A stretch of 15,281 nt of DNA from Lachnospiraceae bacterium UBA7093 (lineage in GTDB: Bacteria; Bacillota; Clostridia; Lachnospirales; Lachnospiraceae): contig DKYT01000037.1 of assembly GCA_002492465.1 (NCBI GenBank), forward strand, positions 1 through 15,281, in the 5' to 3' direction. Position numbers and translations under genes: made by a program. Below are positions 1-6,524 of this stretch, one piece after another. The notes beneath the pieces were generated by a model that saw only the letters and a list, made by a program, of their open reading frames with translations, did no database searches and was not told the DNA's origin. The first letter of the stretch is position 1. Each line of letters starts with the position of its first letter.

Positions 1-33
1 CCTCTCGTATAATGCTGTTAAATCGTGACTCAT
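1..33 (-). CDS. 5' end of a probable serine recombinase (partial, leaves window)
   Basis: Only the first 11 codons are inside the window, reading MSHDLTALYER. The start ATG at 33 follows a strong site AAGGAGGGAATTGATT. The motif 'TALYERLSRDDE' near the N-terminus is common in Tn4451 TnpX / Tn5397 TndX-like large serine recombinases, and the visible part ends just before the expected catalytic serine. Its position immediately inside the broken end of virD4 fits a recombinase lying at the end of its own element. The assignment rests on 11 residues and on context, so it is tentative. Confidence 0.55.
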   Translation of the reverse strand, partial: MSHDLTALYER

Positions 34-127
34 AATCAATTCCCTCCTTTCCGCCAGTACCGCATAAATGCTATGCTGTGGCTCTTTTGTATTTATTTTG
101 ATTAAGAAGTCTTTTATATTTTATAAC
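1..127 (-). mobile_element. End of a second serine-recombinase element inserted in virD4
   Basis: The virD4 reading frame is normal up to codons for KLAAG (about position 128) and then turns into AT-rich, non-homologous sequence. The family normally continues with a 'GKTAKSIL'-like segment. The switch occurs at minus-strand GGGA|GTTATAAAA, compatible with a GA crossover dinucleotide as used by TnpX/TndX-type recombinases (128-129). About 95 nt further on a probable recombinase gene starts. The other end lies outside the window. Confidence 0.6.
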
Positions 128-646
128 TCCCGCCGCCAGCTTGTATTTCTTGTACTGCTTCACCGCAAAGTGCTCCGGCTCCCGTTCTTCAAGCTGGGAG
201 AAGATCAGGTCAACGGGGCTCTGGTAGTCCTCGTCATCCTCCTTTGCCTCCGAGGCGTTGATGAGCTCCAGCAGGGTGATGAAATTCTTTTCTTCCTCCG
301 GGGCCTCATACCATATGTAGCCGATCAGGGCGCAGTATAAGAGCCGTTCCGCTTTCACCCAGAAATCCTCCCCGGCTTTTTCACCGTCGCCCTTTGTGTT
401 GGCAATGATGGTGTTCACCAGCTTCAGGATGTCCTTTTCACAGCGGATGTAAGCGAATGGGTTATAGTGCATGCTCTTTTTGAAATTGATGGTGTTGAGG
501 ACTTTCAGCCGGTACCCGGCGCGCACCATGAGTTTCCCCACCTCGCAGACCAGGATGCCTTTCGGATCAGTCACCACATAGGAAGAATGGAGCTGCATGA
601 GGTTCGGCTTGACGAAGAACCTTGTCTTGCCGGAGCCGGAGCCGCC
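128..646 (-). pseudogene. virD4: VirD4/TraG coupling protein, middle fragment (Walker A onward)
   Basis: This fragment encodes GGSGSGKT (Walker A P-loop), then a TDPKG motif and the start of the ATPase core of a VirD4/TraG type IV coupling protein of the CTn/Tn1549 kind. Such proteins link the relaxosome to the mating channel at the inner membrane. It is cut at its 5' side by the 9.25-kb element at 645-646 and at its 3' side near 128, where the expected 'GKTAKSIL' continuation is replaced by foreign sequence. The frame stays open on both sides into the insertions (about 24 foreign codons upstream, 18 downstream), so an ORF of 215 codons exists, but it lacks the membrane anchor and most of the ATPase. 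The frame joins precisely to the N-terminal fragment at 9895-10331. Confidence 0.9.
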
Positions 647-669
647 CGATTCTGTCAATATAGGACTAA
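645..669. other. Left attachment site (left end of the element)
   Basis: The virD4 side reads GAGCCGCC on the plus strand and the element side continues CGATTCTGTCAA followed by arm TATAGGACTAA. The arm is the inverted copy of that at the right end and lies at the same 12-nt distance from the CC crossover pair. The element-internal part is one half of the reconstructed 48-bp attP. Confidence 0.8.
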
Positions 670-882
670 CAAATTTTTTAAATTGGAAAAAAGAACCGCA
701 TAAAATCCACAGTAGCATGGATTCATTGGTACAGTGAAATTAATACAATTCAACGATGCACCCTCCCATAAACGGCTTGAAATCGGCATTTCTTCATATA
801 ATAAATGCACACCCTTTCGGGTGTGCATCAAAAAGTTTTTATATCGGTTGGATTGAAATTTGTTGACTTTCTCCTATGCGCC
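647..882. other. Non-coding left end of the element
   Basis: About 236 nt between the left attachment site and the end of the GTPase gene. Apart from the arm and the terminator at 805-828 I see no gene or structure. An ORF running in from virD4 (starting at 718) is only the open frame across the junction. Confidence 0.5.
805..828 (-). terminator. Intrinsic terminator after the GTPase gene
   Basis: A 10-bp perfect stem ATGCACACCC / GGGTGTGCAT with loop TTTC. On the minus strand it is followed by TTATTATA, and on the plus strand by CAAAAAGTTTTTA. It lies about 55 nt beyond the stop codon of the 684-aa gene and closes the cargo operon before the element end. Confidence 0.8.
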
Positions 883-2937
883 TTAATAAACCACTATACA
901 CTTTGAATCCACAAAATCACGAATACACTTCTTCGATGCTTCAATAAGGCACTTTTCAAACTTCTCTGTAAAATATATAGTATCAGCAATAAAGTAATTA
1001 TCTTGTGCATACTGGAGCATATCTGTAAAACGCTCATACTGATACTTAAACTCCTTTGCACGAACAAATCCCTCGGAATATGACTCGCTACCTATCATCT
1101 TTGCCACTTCACGTCCTACATTCTGCTGTGCAGTTAAATATGCCATAAGATCCGCAATAAACTTTTCCTCATCATCCTGATTTGGAAGATAAGCCTTCGC
1201 ATCAATATCCAACTTCTTAACGTAATTCATCGCATAATTACGGATTTCCTGAACAAACTTTGTAGTTATATTTTGGAAACCATAATCATTAGCAACAACA
1301 TTCGAATTATGGACATTACCAGCATTAATCCACTTACGATTACAAGCACGAACTGTAGATGCATACAATTTCAAATTCTTACATTCACTTACAAGATTTG
1401 AATACAATGAGGAAATGTTCTGCTTTCCAAATTCGGAAGAATCAATACTAACAGACTCCTCAATATCCTCAACAACACGATACCTGTATCCAGTTACAGA
1501 TGCCTGCTGTACCATATCCGTAAAGAGCTGATTCAATGCATCTGGGTACTGAACACCTTCATAATCAAGGATATCCTCCATTTTGTTTCCGTCTTCAGAA
1601 AGAATAGCCGCTCTATATACACCAATAATCTGTGGCTTCTTTTTAGAAACATTATCATCTACAGCAGCATTAAATCTATCAATAACTTTCTGTTGCTCGT
1701 AGAATGCTTCCTTATATTTTTCCGCCCAATTGATATTACTTCTTCTGCTGAATCTGCTTACTGTACCGCTCTGGTTAGCAAAGCTCTTCAGATACTCATC
1801 CCAATGTGTAAAAAGAAGATATACCTCAATATCCCTATTCACTTCCTGGAGCATCATAGAAATTGCGTCATAGCCATCCTTAACTGTATCAGTTACAAAA
1901 GAGTTGACAACTAACAGCAATCTATTACTATGAAACTCCGAAAGTAAATCAACGATACGTTCAGCTTCATCCTTTGCCTTTACGCCTGTGGAATGGAAAA
2001 GCCCCTGTGTATCGATAATTCTGATACAATGAATCTTTGTATCACCAATCTCCGCTACCGTCAATGCATCCTTATTTCCAACATCGAAAATATAATCCGC
2101 ACCACGATAGATTAGTGAAACATTGGAAAGCAAATATTCTTTTGAACCTTCCTCACTCTTAAGTAGAATCTCCGTAATCTCACTATCCAGGTCATCTTCT
2201 CCAAGAAGAGCGGTAAATATGTATCCACCCTCGGGCTTTACTTCCACTACAGCACCATTGCTTTCAAGTTTCTCACGAAGTTCCTCTACTTCCTGGTTTA
2301 TAAAATTAATAACCAGATTCCAAAACTCTGCCACAATTTCTCGGAAAGATTCTCTCGAAGATAAAAGTTCTATAAATACTCGTACTCCTTTCTGACCTTT
2401 CTTTGAGGTTTTTGCAAGCATCTCATTATAAAGAATCATCACCTGTGAAACATCGAACTTAAGAATTACTTCCATGAGAGCATTATACTTATCATCACCG
2501 ATATCCTTCAGCTTATATCCTAACGAATCATTTGCCGGATGCTCTAGCAAATTTGTCATTGCCTTTGCCAACTTGGCTTTATACAAGTTCTCGTCCGGAT
2601 TCTTAAAGTAATCTTTTGCTCCAGAATAAAGAACATTGCCCAATAGCTCATTATCGTCTCCACACTCTGCCATTGTCTTTGGATGGAGTTCTGCCGACAT
2701 AACCAGCTTATCCTCTGGTATCATCTCATAATCGGTTGCAATTGTACTTGCCTTGGTAACACTACCCTTACCAGAAGCCTCTCTAATTCCTAACAAAGAC
2801 TGTGTTACCGGATTCTTTGCAGAAGCCTCTTCAACTGCTGATTTTCCACTACCAGTTGTTCCAGCAGCTACTACAGGATCACCTTTCCCATCAATCTTAC
2901 TAATGGCCTCCATAACTTCATCACTAACTTTGTACAT
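883..2937 (-). CDS. 684-aa GTPase-like P-loop protein (cargo)
   Basis: A P-loop NTPase with GTPase-like motifs. G1 is GTTGSGKS (residues 26-33), followed by a Thr/Ser-rich switch-like stretch around 58-66 (SVTKAST). A G3-like DTQG lies at 309-312 after hydrophobic strand IRII, and a G4-like THWD at 377-380 after strand VYLLF. About 200 mostly helical residues separate the switch I region from G3, far more than in a compact Ras-like domain. The C-terminal 300 residues look helical and unassigned. No signal peptide or clear membrane span is seen. Start chosen at 2937 because AAGGAGG sits 9 nt upstream; an in-frame ATG at 2943 is too close to that site and one at 2997 lies inside the terminator hairpin. 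It is the last gene of the cargo and has its own promoter and leader. A dynamin-like or other TRAFAC-type GTPase is the best guess; the exact family is not recognised. Confidence 0.8.
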   Translation of the reverse strand: MYKVSDEVMEAISKIDGKGDPVVAAGTTGSGKSAVEEASAKNPVTQSLLGIREASGKGSVTKASTIATDYEMIPEDKLVMSAELHPKTMAECGDDNELLGNVLYSGAKDYFKNPDENLYKAKLAKAMTNLLEHPANDSLGYKLKDIGDDKYNALMEVILKFDVSQVMILYNEMLAKTSKKGQKGVRVFIELLSSRESFREIVAEFWNLVINFINQEVEELREKLESNGAVVEVKPEGGYIFTALLGEDDLDSEITEILLKSEEGSKEYLLSNVSLIYRGADYIFDVGNKDALTVAEIGDTKIHCIRIIDTQGLFHSTGVKAKDEAERIVDLLSEFHSNRLLLVVNSFVTDTVKDGYDAISMMLQEVNRDIEVYLLFTHWDEYLKSFANQSGTVSRFSRRSNINWAEKYKEAFYEQQKVIDRFNAAVDDNVSKKKPQIIGVYRAAILSEDGNKMEDILDYEGVQYPDALNQLFTDMVQQASVTGYRYRVVEDIEESVSIDSSEFGKQNISSLYSNLVSECKNLKLYASTVRACNRKWINAGNVHNSNVVANDYGFQNITTKFVQEIRNYAMNYVKKLDIDAKAYLPNQDDEEKFIADLMAYLTAQQNVGREVAKMIGSESYSEGFVRAKEFKYQYERFTDMLQYAQDNYFIADTIYFTEKFEKCLIEASKKCIRDFVDSKCIVVY

Positions 2938-2973
2938 ACCCATGTACCTCCTTGAATAAATATTTTTGGGTAT

Positions 2974-3002
2974 AAAAAAACTCCCTTGATCCATCAAGAG
3001 AG
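2974..3002 (-). terminator. Terminator/attenuator in the GTPase leader
   Basis: On the minus strand the arms CTCTCTTGAT and ATCAAGGGAG (two G·U pairs) form a tight hairpin followed directly by seven T. This is a strong intrinsic terminator placed about 20 nt before the AAGGAGG of the GTPase gene and downstream of the promoter at 3151-3179. Transcripts from that promoter must read through it to reach the gene. Confidence 0.75.
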
Positions 3003-3143
3003 TAAAATAAGTTCACACAAATAGAACACGACAAATAATAAAGTCCTACCGAATTCATATCATTTAACTTAAATTCCATCCCCGACGCATCATACGAATC
3101 TCACCATCTATGAGAATCGTTGCAAAAGAATTTCATTTATACT
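3003..3143 (-). ncRNA. Possible structured leader RNA upstream of the GTPase gene
   Basis: About 140 nt lie between the expected transcription start and the terminator hairpin. Within it ACGATTCTCA and TGAGATTCGT (around 3092-3118) form a 10-bp stem with one T·T mismatch and a 7-nt loop. A nine-codon ORF (MMRRGWNLS) preceded by GGTGAG is also present. I match this to no known riboswitch or T-box. It could be a regulatory leader or a small RNA with its own promoter and terminator. Confidence 0.4.
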
Positions 3144-3150
3144 TATCTAT

Positions 3151-3179
3151 ATAATATCACAAATAATTATAAAATACAA
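3151..3179 (-). promoter_or_regulatory. Promoter for the GTPase gene
   Basis: Minus-strand TTGTAT, a 17-nt spacer, then TATTAT, in a very AT-rich stretch just after the terminator of the preceding 76-aa gene. The expected start near 3143 leaves a leader of about 200 nt before the ATG at 2937. Confidence 0.6.
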
Positions 3180-3205
3180 CCCCTTTTTGCAAAAATGAAA
3201 AAATA

Positions 3206-3229
3206 GAGGAACCATCGAAACGGTTCCTC
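3206..3229 (-). terminator. Intrinsic terminator after the 76-aa gene
   Basis: Stem GAGGAACC / GGTTCCTC with an 8-nt loop, followed on the minus strand by TATTTTTTCATTTTT. It lies directly after the stop codon of the 76-aa gene and separates the upstream five-gene set from the GTPase transcription unit. Confidence 0.8.
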
Positions 3230-3236
3230 CATATTT

Positions 3237-3467
3237 TTATGACGCAAGAAATAATCCCAAAAGAAATCCTTTCTCGAATGCTTCATATTTAGCTTCACTA
3301 TCTGCTTCGTTAATGTCATCAAGTAATCGATTCAATTGCACGTTCTTCTCTTTTGGCAGCAATTGACGAACTACTTTGATTTGCTCTGCAATTGTATTAT
3401 CAACCAGAGTTGCATCTTGGCATATTGCATCACAGACATTACGAAGCATGATACCTCTGCTACTCAT
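3237..3467 (-). CDS. 76-aa small protein, unknown function (cargo)
   Basis: I do not recognise this protein. The start ATG follows GAGGAGGAGCGAAGT, a good ribosome binding site. The sequence is mainly helical with a charged middle (LNRLLDDINEADSEAKYEAFEKG) and a short hydrophobic tail (FLLGLFLAS). The general look resembles small 'DUF6809-like' helical proteins of clostridial mobile DNA, but I cannot confirm that. It starts only 16 nt after the stop of the 88-codon ORF, so the two are probably co-transcribed, and a terminator follows at once. Confidence 0.65.
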   Translation of the reverse strand: MSSRGIMLRNVCDAICQDATLVDNTIAEQIKVVRQLLPKEKNVQLNRLLDDINEADSEAKYEAFEKGFLLGLFLAS

Positions 3468-3483
3468 ACTTCGCTCCTCCTCT

Positions 3484-3741
3484 CTACTTTAAGCCAAAAT
3501 GCCTAGCAGCCTCACCAATTCTGTCATCTATGTTCTTTGCCAACTCTTCATCAGACAAAGTGTTCATCTGCCAAAGGAAGGCTGTAAAAACTCCTGTTCC
3601 GTCAGCTTTTGTTGTAAAATGATTTCTACGCTTAAAAGTATTAGGAATAGGATCAAACTCAAGTTTCCCCTTATACCCTAGCTCTTTGATGCGCTTATCT
3701 ACCATCTTCACAATTTCTTTGTTCTTTTCTGTCTTTGACAT
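3484..3741 (-). CDS. 85-aa small protein, unknown function (cargo)
   Basis: Not recognised. The start was set at the ATG at 3741 (MSKTEKNKE), because the upstream ATG at 3750 forms part of the AAAGGATG ribosome-binding region. The N-terminal third is lysine-rich and helical; the middle holds a Thr/Arg-rich segment (NTFKRRNHFTTKADGTG) and a hydrophobic stretch (VFTAFLW); the C-terminus is acidic-helical (LSDEELAKNIDDRIGEAARHFG). No membrane span or catalytic motif is visible. It sits between the 371-aa gene and the 76-aa gene and probably forms a two-gene unit with the latter from the promoter at 3803-3831. Confidence 0.65.
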   Translation of the reverse strand: MSKTEKNKEIVKMVDKRIKELGYKGKLEFDPIPNTFKRRNHFTTKADGTGVFTAFLWQMNTLSDEELAKNIDDRIGEAARHFGLK

Positions 3742-3802
3742 GAAAATCATCCTTTCTGCAAGTCGGGGGCCCTACCGCTGTTGCAAGAAAAGAATACCAT
3801 AA

Positions 3803-3831
3803 TAAATATCTCCCTGTCACCTGGGTGTCAA
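3803..3831 (-). promoter_or_regulatory. Internal promoter ahead of the two small cargo genes
   Basis: Minus-strand consensus TTGACA, a 17-nt spacer, then TATTTA, located in the gap of about 115 nt between the stop of the 371-aa gene and the start of the 85-aa gene. The -35 is perfect and the -10 is weak. Confidence 0.5.
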
Positions 3832-3856
3832 AGAACCTAGACTAATTACCACCGAA

Positions 3857-4972
3857 CTACCGTTCTTTCTTTTTTAATGCCTGTTCCATTTGAAATTGTG
3901 CAATAATCTCTTCAATATTGATATCTGGTAGGTCAACCTTAGGTCTTGGCGCAATCCATTGATGATAATCATTTATTGCCTCTTCCAATACGTTTTGTGA
4001 AGTCTTCATATTATCAAAGACTGTATCGTCTACTATATCATCATCAGGCGGTACTTCAATTCCATCACAGTATTTTTTAAATACTGCTTGTTCAACCTCT
4101 TCTGTCCGCACCCTAATTCTTTTTTTCATGTACTCATATGAATCCTGCTTATCTGCATAATAACCTGTTTTCTTGTATACTATCTCTTTATTCATTTCAT
4201 CATATAGCTTTTTTAGTTTTTCGTCTTCTTCCAGTGCTTTGTTAAGTTCTTCTGCTAAAGCAAATTCAATTTCTGCCCGTTTTGTTTGATTAGCTGTCAT
4301 TTTTGTATAGCCTTCTTCTGCCCAATCGTTTACTTCACATTGCCGACATTCTCCCATACTGTCATAAATATACTCCCATTTTGCGATAAATAACCGCAAA
4401 TCTTCTTGCATAGCATCAAGCCAAAGACAGTTATCATCTGCGCCCAAATTGGTTAACCATTTAGGATCAAAAGGTCTACTGGCCAATTGTTCCAAATCAT
4501 ACGTCATTTGAAACATCTTACCATACCGAAGTCTAACAGGGTAATTCGTAAAATTTGACATAACAATTCCTATCTGATTTAAAATATCTTCTGGAACATC
4601 ATTATACATAAACATCCTATACAAGCCTTCTACAATCCATACGACACATCTATCTGAAACTTTATCCAAATGGCCTCTTCGCAATTCCAAAACATTATCA
4701 TCTGTGTATTTGTCTAATAAATCCACCAAGAACACCAAACTTTTATTCGAAAACTCATACCCATTTTCATCAATTCGGAAATTCGGTTTGATATATTTCA
4801 CATATTCAGTAATCTGCATGGCCTTAAATATTTCATTCAAATACTTTATATTCTTTGATAAAAAATTGGTTCTCTGCTGCTTTGTTTGCTTTGATAATAG
4901 TTTTCCTGTCTTTTTCTGCTGATGTCTATACAACTCATCGCAAACATCCGACAATGTAATCTTCCCCTCCAT
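3857..4972 (-). CDS. 371-aa acidic, coiled-coil-containing protein, unknown function (cargo)
   Basis: I do not recognise this family. The ATG at 4972 follows GGAGGATATTT, a good site. Visible parts: a basic, Gln-rich N-terminal helix (about 15-40); a Leu/aromatic globular middle (about 60-215) with a paired-Cys motif CRQC; a strongly charged heptad-like stretch (about 225-265, AEELNKALEEDEKLKKL); an acidic patch (VPPDDDIVDD) near 315; and a lysine-rich end (LKKKER). No signal peptide, membrane span, P-loop or nuclease motif is seen, so a cytosolic scaffold or adaptor is as likely as an enzyme. It is third of the six cargo genes, about 150 nt after the membrane/SH3-like gene. Confidence 0.75.
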   Translation of the reverse strand: MEGKITLSDVCDELYRHQQKKTGKLLSKQTKQQRTNFLSKNIKYLNEIFKAMQITEYVKYIKPNFRIDENGYEFSNKSLVFLVDLLDKYTDDNVLELRRGHLDKVSDRCVVWIVEGLYRMFMYNDVPEDILNQIGIVMSNFTNYPVRLRYGKMFQMTYDLEQLASRPFDPKWLTNLGADDNCLWLDAMQEDLRLFIAKWEYIYDSMGECRQCEVNDWAEEGYTKMTANQTKRAEIEFALAEELNKALEEDEKLKKLYDEMNKEIVYKKTGYYADKQDSYEYMKKRIRVRTEEVEQAVFKKYCDGIEVPPDDDIVDDTVFDNMKTSQNVLEEAINDYHQWIAPRPKVDLPDINIEEIIAQFQMEQALKKKER

Positions 4973-5119
4973 AAATATCCTCCATTCGCTTCTACATTAT
5001 TTTAATGAGCATTCCATGTCTATTTTACCAAGTAGATTACCATGTTTCCTGTTTCTGCACTTAAGTTTCCATGCTTCATACCCCATAGCCAAACTCTGCT
5101 TTTTTATATTGAAACATTT

Positions 5120-5491
5120 TTAATTAAAATCAGACATACATTTCAAGAAATCCCTTGATACATAATAAGGATTGCTCCTATCCCCAATCTTCTCAATAAG
5201 AATTGAGTCCGCATCGTTTTCAAGAACCCGAATTTTATCTCCTTTGCTAAACCTAAGTCCTTGCTCATCTTCTGCATCCTTTTTCGCTGTGTAAAGAATT
5301 TCAGAAGCTTCTTTTTGTTTTCTCTTTTCTTCATGTTTCGATAATATAAATTTTTTCCCTTCCTTTATTCCAATATCTACTAGCTTTCCTCCCGTTGCTC
5401 CCGCCAGAAGCAATAGCATTACTAAATTCTTTGGACCCCCTACCGCTTTGGATACTGTGGTAATTTTCTGATAATCACCTAAATTACTCAT
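5120..5491 (-). CDS. 123-aa membrane protein with SH3-like C-terminal domain (cargo)
   Basis: The start at 5491 follows AGGAGGGCGGT. Residues about 20-42 form one hydrophobic, Gly-rich segment (NLVMLLLLAGATGG), followed by a basic-then-charged linker (about 45-78, KHEEKRKQKEASE). The C-terminal 40 residues (GDKIRVLENDADSILIEKIGD...YYVSRDFL) have the alternating pattern of a small SH3-like barrel. By the positive-inside rule the Lys-rich side is probably cytoplasmic. It lies directly downstream of the membrane-anchored helix-turn-helix gene, and both have a short hydrophobic region plus a cytosolic domain, suggesting they act together at the membrane. Function unknown. Confidence 0.7.
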   Translation of the reverse strand: MSNLGDYQKITTVSKAVGGPKNLVMLLLLAGATGGKLVDIGIKEGKKFILSKHEEKRKQKEASEILYTAKKDAEDEQGLRFSKGDKIRVLENDADSILIEKIGDRSNPYYVSRDFLKCMSDFN

Positions 5492-5601
5492 ACCGCCCTC
5501 CTATAATCATTTAATTTTTATGGCATTTACCATACCAATAAACATAACCATTTACTGCATAATCACAGATATTTTCATAATCTCAATGTTGTAATATCCA
5601 T

Positions 5602-6072
5602 TTAATCCTTCTCTTCAAGCTGTGTCAGTATAAATTTACACTCTGATATTTGTTGCTGATCATTAGCTATTTCTTGTTGTATTTGTTCTATTGTTTTCAG
5701 TTTTTGCTTGATTGAAGCATCACGCCTAGCAATTTCTTCTTTCAGATACTTTTTAACATCATCACTAGAAAAAGATGAATTTTCGCTATCTTTTGCCTTT
5801 TTACTTGCTGCTAAATACGTCGCTACAATACTTCCTGCCAAAGGAATTGCTGCAAATGGAGCTGCTATCGTGCTTATAGCTGCTCCAGCAATAAGTCCTG
5901 CATACTTTGGCGAAGACTTAAGAAAATTATTTAGGTCTCCTTCGGTTATAACATTTCCATCCTTTCTCGATGATTGTTCTGCCCTAAGTTTTCCAGTTCT
6001 AATCCAACGACGTACTGTTTCCGGCTTTGTGTTTAACATATCAGCAATTTGTTTAACACTATAAGTCTCCAT
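5602..6072 (-). CDS. 156-aa membrane-anchored helix-turn-helix protein (cargo, first gene)
   Basis: The start at 6072 was chosen because GGGAGG lies 6 nt upstream and a near-consensus promoter lies just beyond; the ORF is open for 18 further codons, but these run into the promoter. Residues 5-50 (YSVKQIADMLNTKPETVRRWIRTGKL...) are a MerR/excisionase-type winged helix-turn-helix. Residues about 56-90 are a long Ala/Gly/Ile-rich hydrophobic stretch with a central Pro, fitting a membrane hairpin or one long span. Residues about 104-154 are a Gln/Glu/Lys coiled coil. A DNA-binding head tethered to the membrane could sense the envelope and control this operon; the 11-bp tandem repeat at 6130-6151 would be its natural operator. 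Function is inferred from architecture only. Confidence 0.75.
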   Translation of the reverse strand: METYSVKQIADMLNTKPETVRRWIRTGKLRAEQSSRKDGNVITEGDLNNFLKSSPKYAGLIAGAAISTIAAPFAAIPLAGSIVATYLAASKKAKDSENSSFSSDDVKKYLKEEIARRDASIKQKLKTIEQIQQEIANDQQQISECKFILTQLEEKD

Positions 6073-6094
6073 GCGCACCTCCCTATTGAAACAA

Positions 6095-6123
6095 ATTATA
6101 TCACCTTTAAATAAAATTTGCAA
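6095..6123 (-). promoter_or_regulatory. Cargo operon promoter
   Basis: Minus-strand TTGCAA, a 17-nt spacer, then perfect TATAAT, about 20 nt upstream of the helix-turn-helix start codon. This is the strongest promoter in the cargo and drives at least the first genes. Confidence 0.8.
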
Positions 6124-6129
6124 CATAAA

Positions 6130-6151
6130 AGTAGCATTAAAGTAGTATTAA
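6130..6151. promoter_or_regulatory. Tandem 11-bp operator-like repeat
   Basis: AGTAGCATTAA followed directly by AGTAGTATTAA (plus strand), identical but for one transition, ends 6 bp upstream of the -35 box of the cargo promoter. Spacing of one helical turn places both copies on the same DNA face, the usual arrangement for an activator or autoregulator. Confidence 0.5.
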
Positions 6152-6158
6152 ATACAAG

Positions 6159-6198
6159 AAGGCCATTAGACAATCTCTGTGACTTACCTAATAGCCTT
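6159..6198. terminator. Hairpin between recombinase and cargo operons
   Basis: AAGGCCATTAG pairs with CTAATAGCCTT around an 18-nt loop. On the minus strand the single non-Watson-Crick pair is a permitted G·U, and the stem is followed by CTTGTATTT. On the plus strand it is followed by TTAC. It lies between the recombinase remnant and the cargo promoter and would insulate the two operons. Confidence 0.55.
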
Positions 6199-6272
6199 TT
6201 ACAATATCAATAGATCCCTGACTCTCAAAATTTTTCTTCTATGATTAAATAGCAAAATTTATACATTTTTAT

Positions 6273-6524
6273 CTATCCAGCAACTTTCACTTCGTTCCCT
6301 ACCTTGAAAGCAAAGCAGATGTCGTCCTCAGTGTAGACGGTGGCATGGTCGAGCAGCGCCGTCCAAAGTTCCTCATCAAAGCCCTTGCAGAATCCATCCA
6401 GCCTTTGAAGCCACCGCTGAAACGCATATAAATCTTCCGCTTACTCTGCCTGTCGGAAATCTCCCCGGACACTCTTTTACATCCTTTTTTTATAAACCAC
6501 TTCTTCATCCGCCACATCATTCAA
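6273..6524 (-). pseudogene. Third serine recombinase, N- and C-terminal stubs only
   Basis: One frame starting at the end of the intact recombinase reads NDVADEEVVYKKRM, then stop (6477-6479), a short piece, another stop (6441-6443), and then 55 residues including FQRWLQRLDGFCKGFDEELWTALLDHATVYTEDDICFAFK. That tail matches the usual C-terminus of clostridial serine recombinases (FDEELW ... V(Y/H)S/TE-DI-F-FK-G). The catalytic, recombinase and zinc-ribbon domains are gone, so a large internal deletion of a third tandem recombinase gene is the simplest reading. An alternative 73-codon ORF (6299-6520) overlaps the previous stop by ATGA but uses a different frame from the recognisable tail. Confidence 0.7.

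Noticed and set aside
71..718. 215-codon ORF as a complete gene
   Set aside because: Only codons between 128 and 646 match VirD4; both ends are open frame running into inserted elements.
883..900. C-terminal KCIVVY of the GTPase as a prenylation-type CaaX box
   Set aside because: The spacing is wrong (Cys is fifth from the end) and such lipidation is not expected in bacteria.
6299..6520. 73-codon ORF overlapping the intact recombinase stop by ATGA
   Set aside because: The recognisable recombinase tail (GFDEELW...) is in another frame, so this ORF is probably an accident of the decayed third recombinase.
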